DNA from: Bacteroidota bacterium
GTDB lineage: Bacteria > Bacteroidota > Bacteroidia > Flavobacteriales_E > Vicingaceae
Assembly (NCBI GenBank): GCA_013112545.1
Contig: JABFGJ010000013.1
Span: forward strand, 1 to 64,000
Length of the DNA stretch: 64,000 nt
Reading direction: 5' to 3'
Part shown: one piece after another, positions 43,260 to 52,033 of the stretch
Numbering within the stretch: the stretch's first letter is position 1
Layout: every line of letters starts with the position of its first letter
Notes under the pieces: generated by a model
What the model was told of the DNA's origin: nothing
What the model saw: only the letters and a program-made list of their open reading frames with translations
The model's database searches: none
Program-made: the position numbers and the translations under genes

Positions 43260-45611
43260 TTAAAATTCTAACCTGTATTTTAAAATGGGTAGAATACCAA
43301 ATTGATATTCCTCTTCTATTGTTTTTGTGTAGTTATTATAATTAAACCCAAATACGTTTTCTCTGTTGGTTACATTTTGTACTTGTAGTGATAGAATATG
43401 CGCTACTTTAACTCGATTAACTCGGTAACTAGCTGTTATATCTATTCTCCAGTAATTAGGAACCTTATACTGATACTGCCTATCTTCAAATTTCACTTCT
43501 TGTCCAGAAAGCTTTGAGGATTCTAGATCTATGGGTGTGTATCTATTTCCTCCAGCCCAAATTCCTTTAAAATTCATTGAAAATAGATTCTTATCGTCTT
43601 TGCCAACTGCGTATTCTTTGCCTCCTAAAAGCGAAAATCTATAATTGGCATTAAACCTTGTATTATATGTTTTTCCATTGTTGGCTTTATATTTAGAATC
43701 AAAAATAGAGCCCGTAAACATGTAATAATATCCCTTAGCAAAAAATCGTTCTAAAGTAATTTCTGTTCCAATATTATAAGCTGTACCATGATTAACAAAT
43801 TTATCAGTCGTGAAGCCTGCATTAGCATTAATTGCAGAAATTGGACTAGAGGGATCTTCTTCAACTGGAACATTAAAAAGTGATTGGAAATAAACTTCTG
43901 TTTTTAAATGCACAAATTCATTCAACATTCTATCATAGCCAACAACATAATGCCATGCTTTGGTTAGACCTAATTTTTTATTGGGCTGAATATACGATCC
44001 GTCAGCTTGTTGCTGCTTGGCCATATAAATACTCATAGCTTCTAATCTACTGTGTAAACCGGTCCCTAAACTTAATGCTTGCCCTTCTGCAAATTTCCAT
44101 TTTAGTCCTAACCGGGGTTCCACACTATAACTTTGATTCAATGCAAAGTACATGTTATGTACTCCAGCATTTAAAACCCATTTTTCATTAAAACTATGTT
44201 TCCATTGACCAAACAATTGATAAGTTTCTGTATTGTCTTTAGACTTTAAAAATGTTTTAAATTGATTATCCTCATTATCCTTTCCTTGAGCGTTTAAGTT
44301 ATAATATAATCGACTTGCAATAAGTCCTCCGCGAAAGTTGTTTTTTACATTAAACTTCTTGTTGATATAAGTTGAAAAACGCGCAGAGGTATTTTGTATT
44401 TCTTCAGAATATAAACGAGTGGTACTCAGGTCTTTTTTAGAAATTGAATCATTCCAGTACGCTATTCTTTGAGTGCTTACAGAAATCACTGATTTTATAT
44501 ATGTGTTTTGGTTCAGAAAATATTTATGATCTAATCCAATTACCCCCATGTCAGAATTAAATTTCCCATCTGAGTATTCTTCACCAGGTTCAAACTCTGT
44601 TGTATCTTTAATAGGAAATTCTTCTGACAAGCTTAGTCCCCCTATACCGAATAAACTAAAATTTCCATATTTCATAGAAGGTATAAAAAAATTAAATGCA
44701 AGGTCTTGGAATAAATTATTGTCATCTATTTTTAAAAATCCGAGCTCAGTTAACATGCTTAAAGTTGAATAACGATAATTTATCAAATATGAACCTTGAT
44801 TTTCACCCCTTAATGGCCCTTCAGCAGATATATCAGTGCCTAATAAACCCAATTGAAAGGCTTGTTCTCGTTTATGCTGATTTCCTTTTCTCAAATTAAT
44901 ATCAAAGACACCAGACATTGCATTTCCATATTCTGCAGGGAATGCAGCGGTAAAGAAATCAGAATTATCTAGCATATTATTACTCAACACACTAATTCCT
45001 CCACCTGATGCTCCAACATCTGAAAAGTGGTTTGGACTTGGAATTTCAATACCATTTAACCTCCATAGTAGTCCTCTAGGTGAATTTCCACGAACTATGA
45101 TTTCATTAGATACATCATCAGTTGTACTAACACCTGCAAACGCTTGTGCCATTCTAGCTGGATCATCTACACTTGCTGCATATCGACTAGTCTCTTCAAC
45201 CGAAAATGACCTAGCACTAACTGTTGCCATCTCATTATTAGCATCTTCTTTATTAGCTGAACCTGATACTACTACTTCATCCAATTTAATCAATGATTCA
45301 GTTAGTGCTATCTTAAGGATTAACTCTTTAGCAGAACCAACTAACACATTAGCTACGGTTACCGTTTCGTATCCCATAAATGAGACCTGTAATGTATGCC
45401 TTCCTACAGGTATATTTTTAAATTCAAAGTTTCCGCTTGCATCAGTACTAACCCCAACAAATGGATCTAGACTGGTTATCAACACTGAAGCTCCAGGCAA
45501 AGTAAATTCTGACTCTTTATCTAAAATTGTCCCTCGGATAGTTTGTGTTAAGTGTTGACTGAATGTTTGGTTGAAAAATAGAATACAAGCTATTAGTAAT
45601 AATTTCCGCAT
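43260..45611 (-). CDS. TonB-dependent receptor with carboxypeptidase-like N-terminal domain
   Basis: This 783-residue outer-membrane protein has a signal peptide ending 'NQTFSQ'. A CarboxypepD_reg-like beta-sandwich (about 25-110, 'IRGTILDKESEFTLPGASV...GNFEFKNIPVGRHTLQVSFMGYE') and a plug domain ('DEVVVSGSANKED...SNEIIVRGNSPRGLLWRLNGIEI') follow. A long beta-barrel ends in the 'YQFGILPILKYRLEF' signature with a terminal Phe. It takes up an unknown ligand using TonB energy. No SusD partner is near, and the N-terminus lacks an STN signalling domain. It is smaller than SusC-type receptors. It lies beside an ECF sigma/anti-sigma pair, but a direct link is uncertain. Confidence 0.9.
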   Translation of the reverse strand: MRKLLLIACILFFNQTFSQHLTQTIRGTILDKESEFTLPGASVLITSLDPFVGVSTDASGNFEFKNIPVGRHTLQVSFMGYETVTVANVLVGSAKELILKIALTESLIKLDEVVVSGSANKEDANNEMATVSARSFSVEETSRYAASVDDPARMAQAFAGVSTTDDVSNEIIVRGNSPRGLLWRLNGIEIPSPNHFSDVGASGGGISVLSNNMLDNSDFFTAAFPAEYGNAMSGVFDINLRKGNQHKREQAFQLGLLGTDISAEGPLRGENQGSYLINYRYSTLSMLTELGFLKIDDNNLFQDLAFNFFIPSMKYGNFSLFGIGGLSLSEEFPIKDTTEFEPGEEYSDGKFNSDMGVIGLDHKYFLNQNTYIKSVISVSTQRIAYWNDSISKKDLSTTRLYSEEIQNTSARFSTYINKKFNVKNNFRGGLIASRLYYNLNAQGKDNEDNQFKTFLKSKDNTETYQLFGQWKHSFNEKWVLNAGVHNMYFALNQSYSVEPRLGLKWKFAEGQALSLGTGLHSRLEAMSIYMAKQQQADGSYIQPNKKLGLTKAWHYVVGYDRMLNEFVHLKTEVYFQSLFNVPVEEDPSSPISAINANAGFTTDKFVNHGTAYNIGTEITLERFFAKGYYYMFTGSIFDSKYKANNGKTYNTRFNANYRFSLLGGKEYAVGKDDKNLFSMNFKGIWAGGNRYTPIDLESSKLSGQEVKFEDRQYQYKVPNYWRIDITASYRVNRVKVAHILSLQVQNVTNRENVFGFNYNNYTKTIEEEYQFGILPILKYRLEF

Positions 45612-45801
45612 TTTTTATTATTGTTTGCCCTAATGACAATCAATTTATAAAAAGTTGCATGAAGATTTAAAAAATTTCTAATAATATTAGTTTAATCAAG
45701 ATTATGATTTAAAAATAAATGATTCACAATTCTCAGGAAAGTTGATTTAAGTAAACTTATTTAATGCATAAGTTTAATTAGGAATAATACATACTTAACC
45801 C

Positions 45802-47031
45802 CTAAAACTCCACCTTTTCTTTTATCTCTTTCTTACCTCTTTTGACGATTACCGTTGTTTTATCTCCTTTTTTAAATTCACTTAGAGCTTTCATATAGCT
45901 CATCATATCGCTAACTTCAATTTCACCCATTTTGATAACAATGTCGCCAGTTTTAAATCCGGCTTTATCAGCGGGTTTTCCTTCGGTTACGCCATCTATT
46001 CTCATACCATCACCCTGAAACATATAGTCTGGCATAACTCCTAAAGTAACAGTGAACCTAGGCGTTTCTGCTGATTCATCTTTTGTTTTAACAAACTCTA
46101 ATTTCTCTTTATTATCTAAGTGCTCTATGATGTCTAATATGTAAGTCCCGATTAAATACATTCCTTTAAAATTAATCTTTTCAATATCGTCCGTCGGCTT
46201 GTGATAGTCTTCGTGTTGACCTGTAAAAAAATGTAAAACTGGTATCTCTTTTAAGTAAAAAGAAGTGTGATCTGAAGGTCCAACACCAGACTTACTCAAA
46301 ATTAGTTCCTGTTCTTTAACTTTGGTTTCAGTAAGCACTTCTTCCCATAAAGGACTTGTTCCAACTCCATTTATAGCCAGACCTTTTGTTTCATCCAATC
46401 GGCCAACCATGTCCATATTTATCATATAATTTGCTTGTTCAAGCTCTATTGTTGGATTTTTGCAATAATAGTTCGAACCCCACAAGCCTTTCTCTTCGCC
46501 AGAAAAAGCAATAAACAAATAATTATTAGATGCAGTATTTTCGTTTCCAATTAGGTCAGAAGCGAGTTGTAATAAGATTGCTACTCCACTTGCATTGTCG
46601 TCTGCTCCATTGTGAATTTCTTTATCCCCAACATATAATGAGCCTTCTCCACCCATTCCCAAATGGTCGTAATGTGCTCCTATAATTACGGTATGCTCAG
46701 CTCTATTATCAATATAACCGATCACATTTTTAACTAAAATCGGCTCTCCATTAGCTTGACTTTCTGACATATGCGGATTAGCCTTAGGAGTAATTTCAAA
46801 TTCTTGCAAGAAAGAATCATCTGTTCCTTTTGGAGTCAAACCTATTTCTGTCATCTTTTCTATAATATATTCAGCTGCTTTATCCTGACCTTCCGTTCCT
46901 GTTTCTCTTCCAGCAAATTCGTCTGAACTTAATTGTTTAACGAGGTTTGTTAAATTTTCTATTTGTTCTTCTTGCGAAAAAAGTCCAACTGCAAACACGA
47001 AGAACAAAAAACTAAATACAATCTTTTTCAT
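45802..47031 (-). CDS. M28-family metallopeptidase with C-terminal PDZ domain
   Basis: This 409-residue exported enzyme has a signal peptide ending 'GLFSQ'. The M28 aminopeptidase core shows the zinc ligands in order: His in 'GAHYDHLG', Asp in 'NGADDNASG', Glu in 'SGEEKGLWGS', Asp in 'NMDMVGR', and His in 'HEDYHKPTDD'. A PDZ domain (about 320-405, 'GVTEGKPADKAGFKTGDIVIKMG') follows. It should remove N-terminal residues from peptides in the periplasm. It is a single gene and divergent from the neighbouring propeller lipoprotein. M28-PDZ fusions are common in Bacteroidota. Confidence 0.93.
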   Translation of the reverse strand: MKKIVFSFLFFVFAVGLFSQEEQIENLTNLVKQLSSDEFAGRETGTEGQDKAAEYIIEKMTEIGLTPKGTDDSFLQEFEITPKANPHMSESQANGEPILVKNVIGYIDNRAEHTVIIGAHYDHLGMGGEGSLYVGDKEIHNGADDNASGVAILLQLASDLIGNENTASNNYLFIAFSGEEKGLWGSNYYCKNPTIELEQANYMINMDMVGRLDETKGLAINGVGTSPLWEEVLTETKVKEQELILSKSGVGPSDHTSFYLKEIPVLHFFTGQHEDYHKPTDDIEKINFKGMYLIGTYILDIIEHLDNKEKLEFVKTKDESAETPRFTVTLGVMPDYMFQGDGMRIDGVTEGKPADKAGFKTGDIVIKMGEIEVSDMMSYMKALSEFKKGDKTTVIVKRGKKEIKEKVEF

Positions 47032-47083
47032 AATATGATTTTCAACAAAACTAATAAATTAGAATACTCAATAATGAAAAACT

Positions 47084-47091
47084 TAATTTTG
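47084..47091 (+). promoter_or_regulatory. Possible -7 element for the propeller lipoprotein
   Basis: TAATTTTG fits TAnnTTTG, 14 bp before the ATG at 47106. The -33 element is not evident. Confidence 0.35.
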
Positions 47092-47105
47092 GCAAAATTT
47101 TTATC

Positions 47106-48209
47106 ATGAGACACACATTATACACCCTAATATTTTTAACTCTTTTTGCTTGCCAAACATCTAACAGTAAAGAAACAAAAGAAGAAAAAACAGAGACAAC
47201 AACAACTTTAGATAGTTTAATTAAACCTGGAGAAAAACATTTCAAAAACTTAACGCAATTGAGTTTTGGTGGCGATAATGCTGAAGCATATTGGAGTTTT
47301 GATGATAGTAAATTAGTTTTTCAAGTAACCAACCCAGATTGGGATTTAAGTTGCGATCAAATTTATGTTTTTGATTGGATGAACGATGACTTAAAAGAGC
47401 AAATTCCTCAGATGGTTAGCACTGGATATGGTAGAACAACCTGCTCTTACTTTTTACCTGGTGACACAAGCATTATCTATGCTTCTACACATTTAGCAGA
47501 CTCAGCTTGTCCTCCAAGCCCTGAAAGAACAAATGGGAAATACGTATGGCCAATTTATGAAAGCTTTGACATTTTTACTGCCGATTTAAACGGTAACATT
47601 TTGACTCAAATAACCAAAGAGCCCGGTTATGATGCAGAAGCTACAGTTTCTCCAAAAGGAGATAAAATTGTATTTACATCTATGCGAACAGGAGACCTAG
47701 AATTGTTCACCTGCAATATTGACGGTAGTGATGTAAAACAAATTACCACGGAATTAGGCTATGATGGGGGTGCTTTCTTTTCGCCTGATGGTACGAAATT
47801 AATTTTCAGATCTTCTAGACCTAAAACAGAAGCAGAAATAAAAGAATACAAAGAATTATTAGCCGAAGGTTTAGTACAACCTACAAATATGGAGCTTTAT
47901 ATTTGCAATGTAGATGGTAGTGAACTTAGACAACTTACCAACTTGGGAAAGGCCAATTGGTGTCCATTCTTCCACCCTTCTGGTGAGAAAATTATATTTG
48001 CATCAAATCATGCTACAGAAAGAGGTTTTCCTTTCAATTTATACATGATAAACATTGACGGAACAGGTTTAACCCAAATAACTGAAGATGACACATTTGA
48101 TGCTTTTCCAGTTTTTTCTAACGATGGGAAATATTTGGTTTTCTCTTCAAACAGAAACAATGGAGGCACAAGAGAAACAAATTTATTTGTTGCAGAGTGG
48201 CAAGACTAA
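47106..48209 (+). CDS. TolB-like PD40 beta-propeller lipoprotein
   Basis: The 367-residue protein has a lipoprotein signal with lipobox 'LFAC' (Cys16). The remainder carries PD40/WD40-like blades with a repeated pattern: 'AEATVSPKGDKIVFTSMRTGDLELFTCNIDGSDVKQIT', 'GAFFSPDGTKLIFRSSR', 'NWCPFFHPSGEKIIFASN' and 'DAFPVFSNDGKYLVFSSNR'. These resemble TolB-like propellers, which usually bind periplasmic partners. It is expected on the periplasmic or outer-membrane face. No Tol-Pal genes are adjacent. Function unknown, but the fold is clear. Confidence 0.85.
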   Translation: MRHTLYTLIFLTLFACQTSNSKETKEEKTETTTTLDSLIKPGEKHFKNLTQLSFGGDNAEAYWSFDDSKLVFQVTNPDWDLSCDQIYVFDWMNDDLKEQIPQMVSTGYGRTTCSYFLPGDTSIIYASTHLADSACPPSPERTNGKYVWPIYESFDIFTADLNGNILTQITKEPGYDAEATVSPKGDKIVFTSMRTGDLELFTCNIDGSDVKQITTELGYDGGAFFSPDGTKLIFRSSRPKTEAEIKEYKELLAEGLVQPTNMELYICNVDGSELRQLTNLGKANWCPFFHPSGEKIIFASNHATERGFPFNLYMINIDGTGLTQITEDDTFDAFPVFSNDGKYLVFSSNRNNGGTRETNLFVAEWQD

Positions 48210-48859
48210 AACCCTGACTTCTTAGTTCGAGAGCGCTCAACAAGCACACCTACGCAACCCATCTCTCTTATTTTTAATTTTTTAGAGTCATTATCTCCTG
48301 GGATAGTGACTTCTATTATTAGGCTGTTGGTGCCATCAGAGGTAAACTCCAATACATTCGAATAAGAGTCTTCGGCATTGTCGTAAATCAATTCTTTTTC
48401 AATTCGAAACTTAGGTTCGTTATTGGGTACAGAGCTAGTTTCTTGAGAATATCGATCAGAGTATGAATTACTGCTGTAGGAATCCTCGCTATAAGAATCT
48501 TCAGAATACGTTTCATCTCCACGGTCGTAACTCCCAGATTGATTGCTGTTCTGATTATTATCTTCTTCACCTTCTTTAATTAATACACGGCTTTTCTGAA
48601 AGATTTTGTATTGAACCTCTGCACCTAACATTTCTTCAGCACACACAGAAATTCGATAATCTATTCCATTATATGAAATCATGTGAAATGAAGAAGTTTG
48701 ACCCTTAGCCATTGCTGCAGATTTTGATTGGCTATCATATTTCATAACGGCTCCTTCTTTATCGCCGCAACTTCTGCGATGAAAAGAGCTACACTCGGTT
48801 TGTGCATTAAGTCCTAAAATAGAACAAGAGATAATACTAATAGTGATAAGAAATTTCAT
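48206..48859 (-). CDS. Secreted protein of unknown function with Ser/Tyr/Asp-rich linker
   Basis: I do not recognise this 217-residue protein. It has a signal peptide ending 'GLNAQ'. A Cys-containing N-terminal part ('ECSSFHRRSCGDKEG') precedes a beta-rich region, then a low-complexity linker (about 100-145) with repeated 'YSEDSYSEDSYSS' units. The C-terminal half ('FRIEKELIYDN...LIIEVTIPGDND') ends with a Cys in 'MGCVGVLVERS'. The linker suggests a flexible, exported protein. The gene overlaps the convergent propeller gene by 4 bp and lies 3 bp from the next gene on its strand, so it is likely in an operon with it. Confidence 0.6.
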   Translation of the reverse strand: MKFLITISIISCSILGLNAQTECSSFHRRSCGDKEGAVMKYDSQSKSAAMAKGQTSSFHMISYNGIDYRISVCAEEMLGAEVQYKIFQKSRVLIKEGEEDNNQNSNQSGSYDRGDETYSEDSYSEDSYSSNSYSDRYSQETSSVPNNEPKFRIEKELIYDNAEDSYSNVLEFTSDGTNSLIIEVTIPGDNDSKKLKIREMGCVGVLVERSRTKKSGF

Positions 48860-48862
48860 ATT

Positions 48863-49759
48863 TTATTTATTTACTATGCGAGTTCGATAATCATTAATTG
48901 CTTTTTTCAATGCTGAAAATTGTTCTTGGTTCATTGTTATCCTTGTTCCTCCCCCCAAAATCATTTTTCCACCTTTTTTATCTTTTTTAGATTTAACTGG
49001 CTTGGACTCTTGCAAACCAGCAAATACAGAACGAATTGCTTGTATGTTTTCTAATTCTACCTTAATTCCATCAGATAAAGCATCGTTCTTTTTAAGGTAA
49101 GTATAAAGGTTCCCAAATGTTACTTTTTGATCGGCTATTCGTTGAATGGTGGCTGATTCTGCCTCATATTTTTCAATAGAGTTTATTGTAATATACATGC
49201 TTTCAACCCATCCACCTAATGACATTAAAGCCAATTTATCAGATTCATTATTGCGTTCTAAAAACTCAACAGCTTGATAATAAGATTGACCAGCTATTAC
49301 TGCTAATGAATCTTTGTTTTGAAGATTTTCCTGCATATTTGACATCATTTCTTCTGTCATCATTTCCTGAATATTTAGGTCAGCCCCCATCATTTTTACC
49401 ACTTTATAAAGTTCAATTGTACTTTCTATATCTTGATAAGCAGAACTATAGGCTAGGTCGGCGGTATAAACTCCAAAATTTAATGCCTTGGCACTTGGGG
49501 TCAAGTAAGATTCACGATTTGCAACATCATTTAATAACGATTTGGTATAAGAAATTCCATTATCATTTATAAATCCAAACATTTGTTCAGGTGAAGGAAT
49601 TGGATAATAGGCCTTTTCTCTTTGCTCCTGGATCGGCTCTTGCGCTTTTTGTTCAAGTTGTTCTTCTAAATCGTTTGGTTCGTCTTGAGTAGTCGTAGGC
49701 TCTGCGCAGGCCAAAACAAATATAGGGATTAGAAATATCGAGATTCTTTTTAAGTCCAT
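48863..49759 (-). CDS. Lipoprotein of unknown function
   Basis: About 298 residues from the ATG at 49759, which gives a compact lipoprotein signal 'MDLKRISIFLIPIFVLAC' with Cys at the lipobox; a longer frame from 49804 would add 15 residues with no clear benefit. The mature part starts with a Glu/Gln-rich linker ('LEEQLEQKAQEPIQEQ'), then a helical domain with 'MFGFINDNGISYTKSLL', 'LNFGVYTADLAYSSAY' and 'LMSLGGWVESMY'. A basic segment ('KSKKDKKGG') precedes the C-terminal helix. I do not recognise the family. It likely faces the periplasm and is cotranscribed with the following secreted protein. Confidence 0.65.
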   Translation of the reverse strand: MDLKRISIFLIPIFVLACAEPTTTQDEPNDLEEQLEQKAQEPIQEQREKAYYPIPSPEQMFGFINDNGISYTKSLLNDVANRESYLTPSAKALNFGVYTADLAYSSAYQDIESTIELYKVVKMMGADLNIQEMMTEEMMSNMQENLQNKDSLAVIAGQSYYQAVEFLERNNESDKLALMSLGGWVESMYITINSIEKYEAESATIQRIADQKVTFGNLYTYLKKNDALSDGIKVELENIQAIRSVFAGLQESKPVKSKKDKKGGKMILGGGTRITMNQEQFSALKKAINDYRTRIVNK

Positions 49760-49828
49760 TTTTTGAAAATTTAACATGCCGAAGATAAGAAAGTTAGAAT
49801 ACATCCCTAACGCTCAATTAATATTTTT

Positions 49829-51289
49829 TTAAAAAACTATAATTTTTTCCTTTTTAGAAATTAGTAATAAGCCCATGAAAGCAAGGAAACCATTCAATAA
49901 AATTATTTCAAAGCCAAACTTATAACCATTGAATAATTGGATCGAAAATTCATTTAGAATATATGTTACGAAAGGCGAAACAAAACAAATTAGCGGCACT
50001 AGTTTATCATTTACTTTTCTTTTAACATACAAACCAAAAGCAAACATTCCTAATAGTGGCCCATAAGTATATCCTGCTGCTTTAAATAAGCTAGAAATCA
50101 CCGAATCATTGTTAATGACATTAAAAATTAATATGGTGACAAACAACAATACAGACATGATAATGTGAACTTGTCTTCGAATTCTAGTTTGTATGGGTTC
50201 AGGCTTATTTTCTAAAGATAAAAAATCGATACATACCGATGTTGTTAAGGCAGTTAGGGCAGAATCGGCACTTGAGTATGCCGCAGCGATTAAACCCAAT
50301 ATAAAAAATATAGAAACCAAAGGTCCTAAGTAACCTTGTATGGCTAAAAGGGGATATAAATCATCTGTTTGGGAAGGAATTTCTATCCCATTTGCATTGG
50401 AATAAATAAAAAGCAAAGCCCCTAGGCAAAGAAAAAATAGATTGACAAAAACCAAAACTAAACTAAAGGAAAACATGTTTTTCTGAGCTTCTCTTATGTT
50501 TCTACAGCTCAAGTTTTTTTGCATCATATCTTGGTCTAAGCCAGTCATGACAATAGAGATGAAAACTCCACCCAAAAATTGCTTCCAGAAATAAGTGTCT
50601 GCTCTCCAATCATCAAAGAAAAAAACTTTTGAATATTCACTAGATTTAATTGAATCAACCATCGAATTAAAATCGAAATTTAGTTGACTATTTATGCTGT
50701 AAATTGTAATTCCAACGGCTAACAACATAAAAAAAGTTTGTAATGAATCTGTCCAGACAATGGTTTTAATTCCCCCTTTAAAAGTATAGACCCAGATTAA
50801 CAAAATGGTTATGGCAACTGTTAGCCAATAGGGAATATTCCAAGCGTCAAAAACAGCTAATTGCAACACATTTGCAACCAAATACAAGCGAAAAGAGGCA
50901 CCGACCAAGCGTGATAATAGAAAGTAAAAAGCTCCAGTTTTGTAGGACCAGAAACCAAGTCGTTTTTCTAAATATGTATAAATTGATGTAAGGTTTAGTT
51001 TGTAATAAAGCGGCAACAAAACAAGGGCAATTACGGAATATCCAAACAAATAACCCAAAACCATTTGCATGTATGAAAACTGACTGCTTTGCACCCATCC
51101 TGGCACTGATATGAAAGTAACTCCCGACAAGGAAGTTCCGATCATGCCAAAAGCAACTAAATACCAAGGCGAATTTTTATTGCCTATAAAAAAACTTTCG
51201 TTGTTGGCACCTTTTGAGGTTTTAAAGCTAATATAGACTAATAATGAAAAGTAAGCAGCAATAACTCCAACAACGCTAATGGGACTCAT
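49829..51289 (-). CDS. Sodium:solute symporter (SSS family)
   Basis: The 486-residue integral membrane protein has about 13 hydrophobic helices. Family motifs include 'VAFGMIGTSLSGVTFISVPGW' near residue 50, which holds the sodium-binding region, and 'GGIKTIVWTDSLQTFFML' near residue 170. 'AAYSSADSALTALTTSVCIDF' near residue 335 is the second conserved region. It carries a solute with sodium into the cell. The substrate (sugar, amino acid, carboxylate) cannot be deduced. Length is normal for the family (450-550). The gene is transcribed alone and is divergent from recR. Confidence 0.9.
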   Translation of the reverse strand: MSPISVVGVIAAYFSLLVYISFKTSKGANNESFFIGNKNSPWYLVAFGMIGTSLSGVTFISVPGWVQSSQFSYMQMVLGYLFGYSVIALVLLPLYYKLNLTSIYTYLEKRLGFWSYKTGAFYFLLSRLVGASFRLYLVANVLQLAVFDAWNIPYWLTVAITILLIWVYTFKGGIKTIVWTDSLQTFFMLLAVGITIYSINSQLNFDFNSMVDSIKSSEYSKVFFFDDWRADTYFWKQFLGGVFISIVMTGLDQDMMQKNLSCRNIREAQKNMFSFSLVLVFVNLFFLCLGALLFIYSNANGIEIPSQTDDLYPLLAIQGYLGPLVSIFFILGLIAAAYSSADSALTALTTSVCIDFLSLENKPEPIQTRIRRQVHIIMSVLLFVTILIFNVINNDSVISSLFKAAGYTYGPLLGMFAFGLYVKRKVNDKLVPLICFVSPFVTYILNEFSIQLFNGYKFGFEIILLNGFLAFMGLLLISKKEKIIVF

Positions 51290-51352
51290 GTGATAGTTTT
51301 TTGCGAAGAAAGTAAAAATTAGAGAATTGATTCCATTTCATGAAGAATATTA

Positions 51353-51386
51353 TTTGCAATCATCTTAAAAAAGGATAGTATTTTTG
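51353..51386 (+). promoter_or_regulatory. Promoter of recR
   Basis: TTTG (51353-51356), a 22-bp spacer, then TATTTTTG (51379-51386). The -7 element ends 20 bp before the TTG start at 51407. The spacing is slightly over the usual 19-21 bp. Confidence 0.5.
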
Positions 51387-51406
51387 AGATTCACAAAAAA
51401 CACAAA

Positions 51407-52027
51407 TTGGAAGAATTTTCATCAAAATTATTTACTAATGCTGTAGAGCAATTTTCTACTTTACCAGGTGTTGGCAAGCGCACTGCCATGCGACTTACAT
51501 TACATCTTTTAAAACAAAGCAAAGACGAAGTCAATCAATTTTCTGAAGCATTTATACGTTTAATTGAAGACATTCAATATTGCAATGTCTGTTATAATAT
51601 TTCTGAAACTCCACAATGTGAAATCTGTAGTAATAAAAACAGAGATGAGTCTTTAATATGTGTAGTTGAAGACATTAGAGATATTATAGCCATAGAAAGT
51701 ACTGGGCAATATCGTGGATTATATCATGTTTTAGGAGGTAAAATTTCTCCCATGGAGGGAATTGGTCCAGCCGATTTAAAAGTGGAAGAACTCGTTCTTC
51801 GAATTCAGAAGTACGAGCCAAAGGAAATAATTATGGCTTTAAGCCCAACTATGGAAGGCGATACGACAAATTTCTATTTATACAAGCGAATCAAGAGTTT
51901 TAACGTGCAGGTTTCTACAATAGCCAGGGGGGTTGCTATTGGTGACGAATTAGAATATGCTGACACCCTTACTTTAGGCAGGTCGTTACAAAATCGGGTA
52001 TTATATGAAAACACTTTTGCACAATAA
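51407..52027 (+). CDS. recR: Recombination mediator protein RecR
   Basis: This 206-residue protein has the full RecR layout. The N-terminal helix-hairpin-helix 'FSTLPGVGKRTAMRLTLHLL' (about 17-36) is followed by a C4 zinc finger from 'CNVC' and 'CEIC' (about 57-72) and a Toprim domain with 'CVVEDIRDIIAIE' and 'YHVLGGKISPMEGIGP', where acidic and glycine residues are kept. It works with RecO and RecF to load RecA at gaps. The start codon is TTG; the encoded N-terminus 'MEEFSSKLF' matches what I expect for RecR, so the start is well supported. A GT2 fusion gene follows after 6 bp. Confidence 0.95.
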   Translation: MEEFSSKLFTNAVEQFSTLPGVGKRTAMRLTLHLLKQSKDEVNQFSEAFIRLIEDIQYCNVCYNISETPQCEICSNKNRDESLICVVEDIRDIIAIESTGQYRGLYHVLGGKISPMEGIGPADLKVEELVLRIQKYEPKEIIMALSPTMEGDTTNFYLYKRIKSFNVQVSTIARGVAIGDELEYADTLTLGRSLQNRVLYENTFAQ

Positions 52028-52033
52028 AGGCTA

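Noticed and set aside
42632-45611. FecI/FecR-type signalling with the TonB-dependent receptor
   Set aside because: The receptor has a carboxypeptidase-like N-terminal domain and not an STN domain, and the anti-sigma is not FecR-like.
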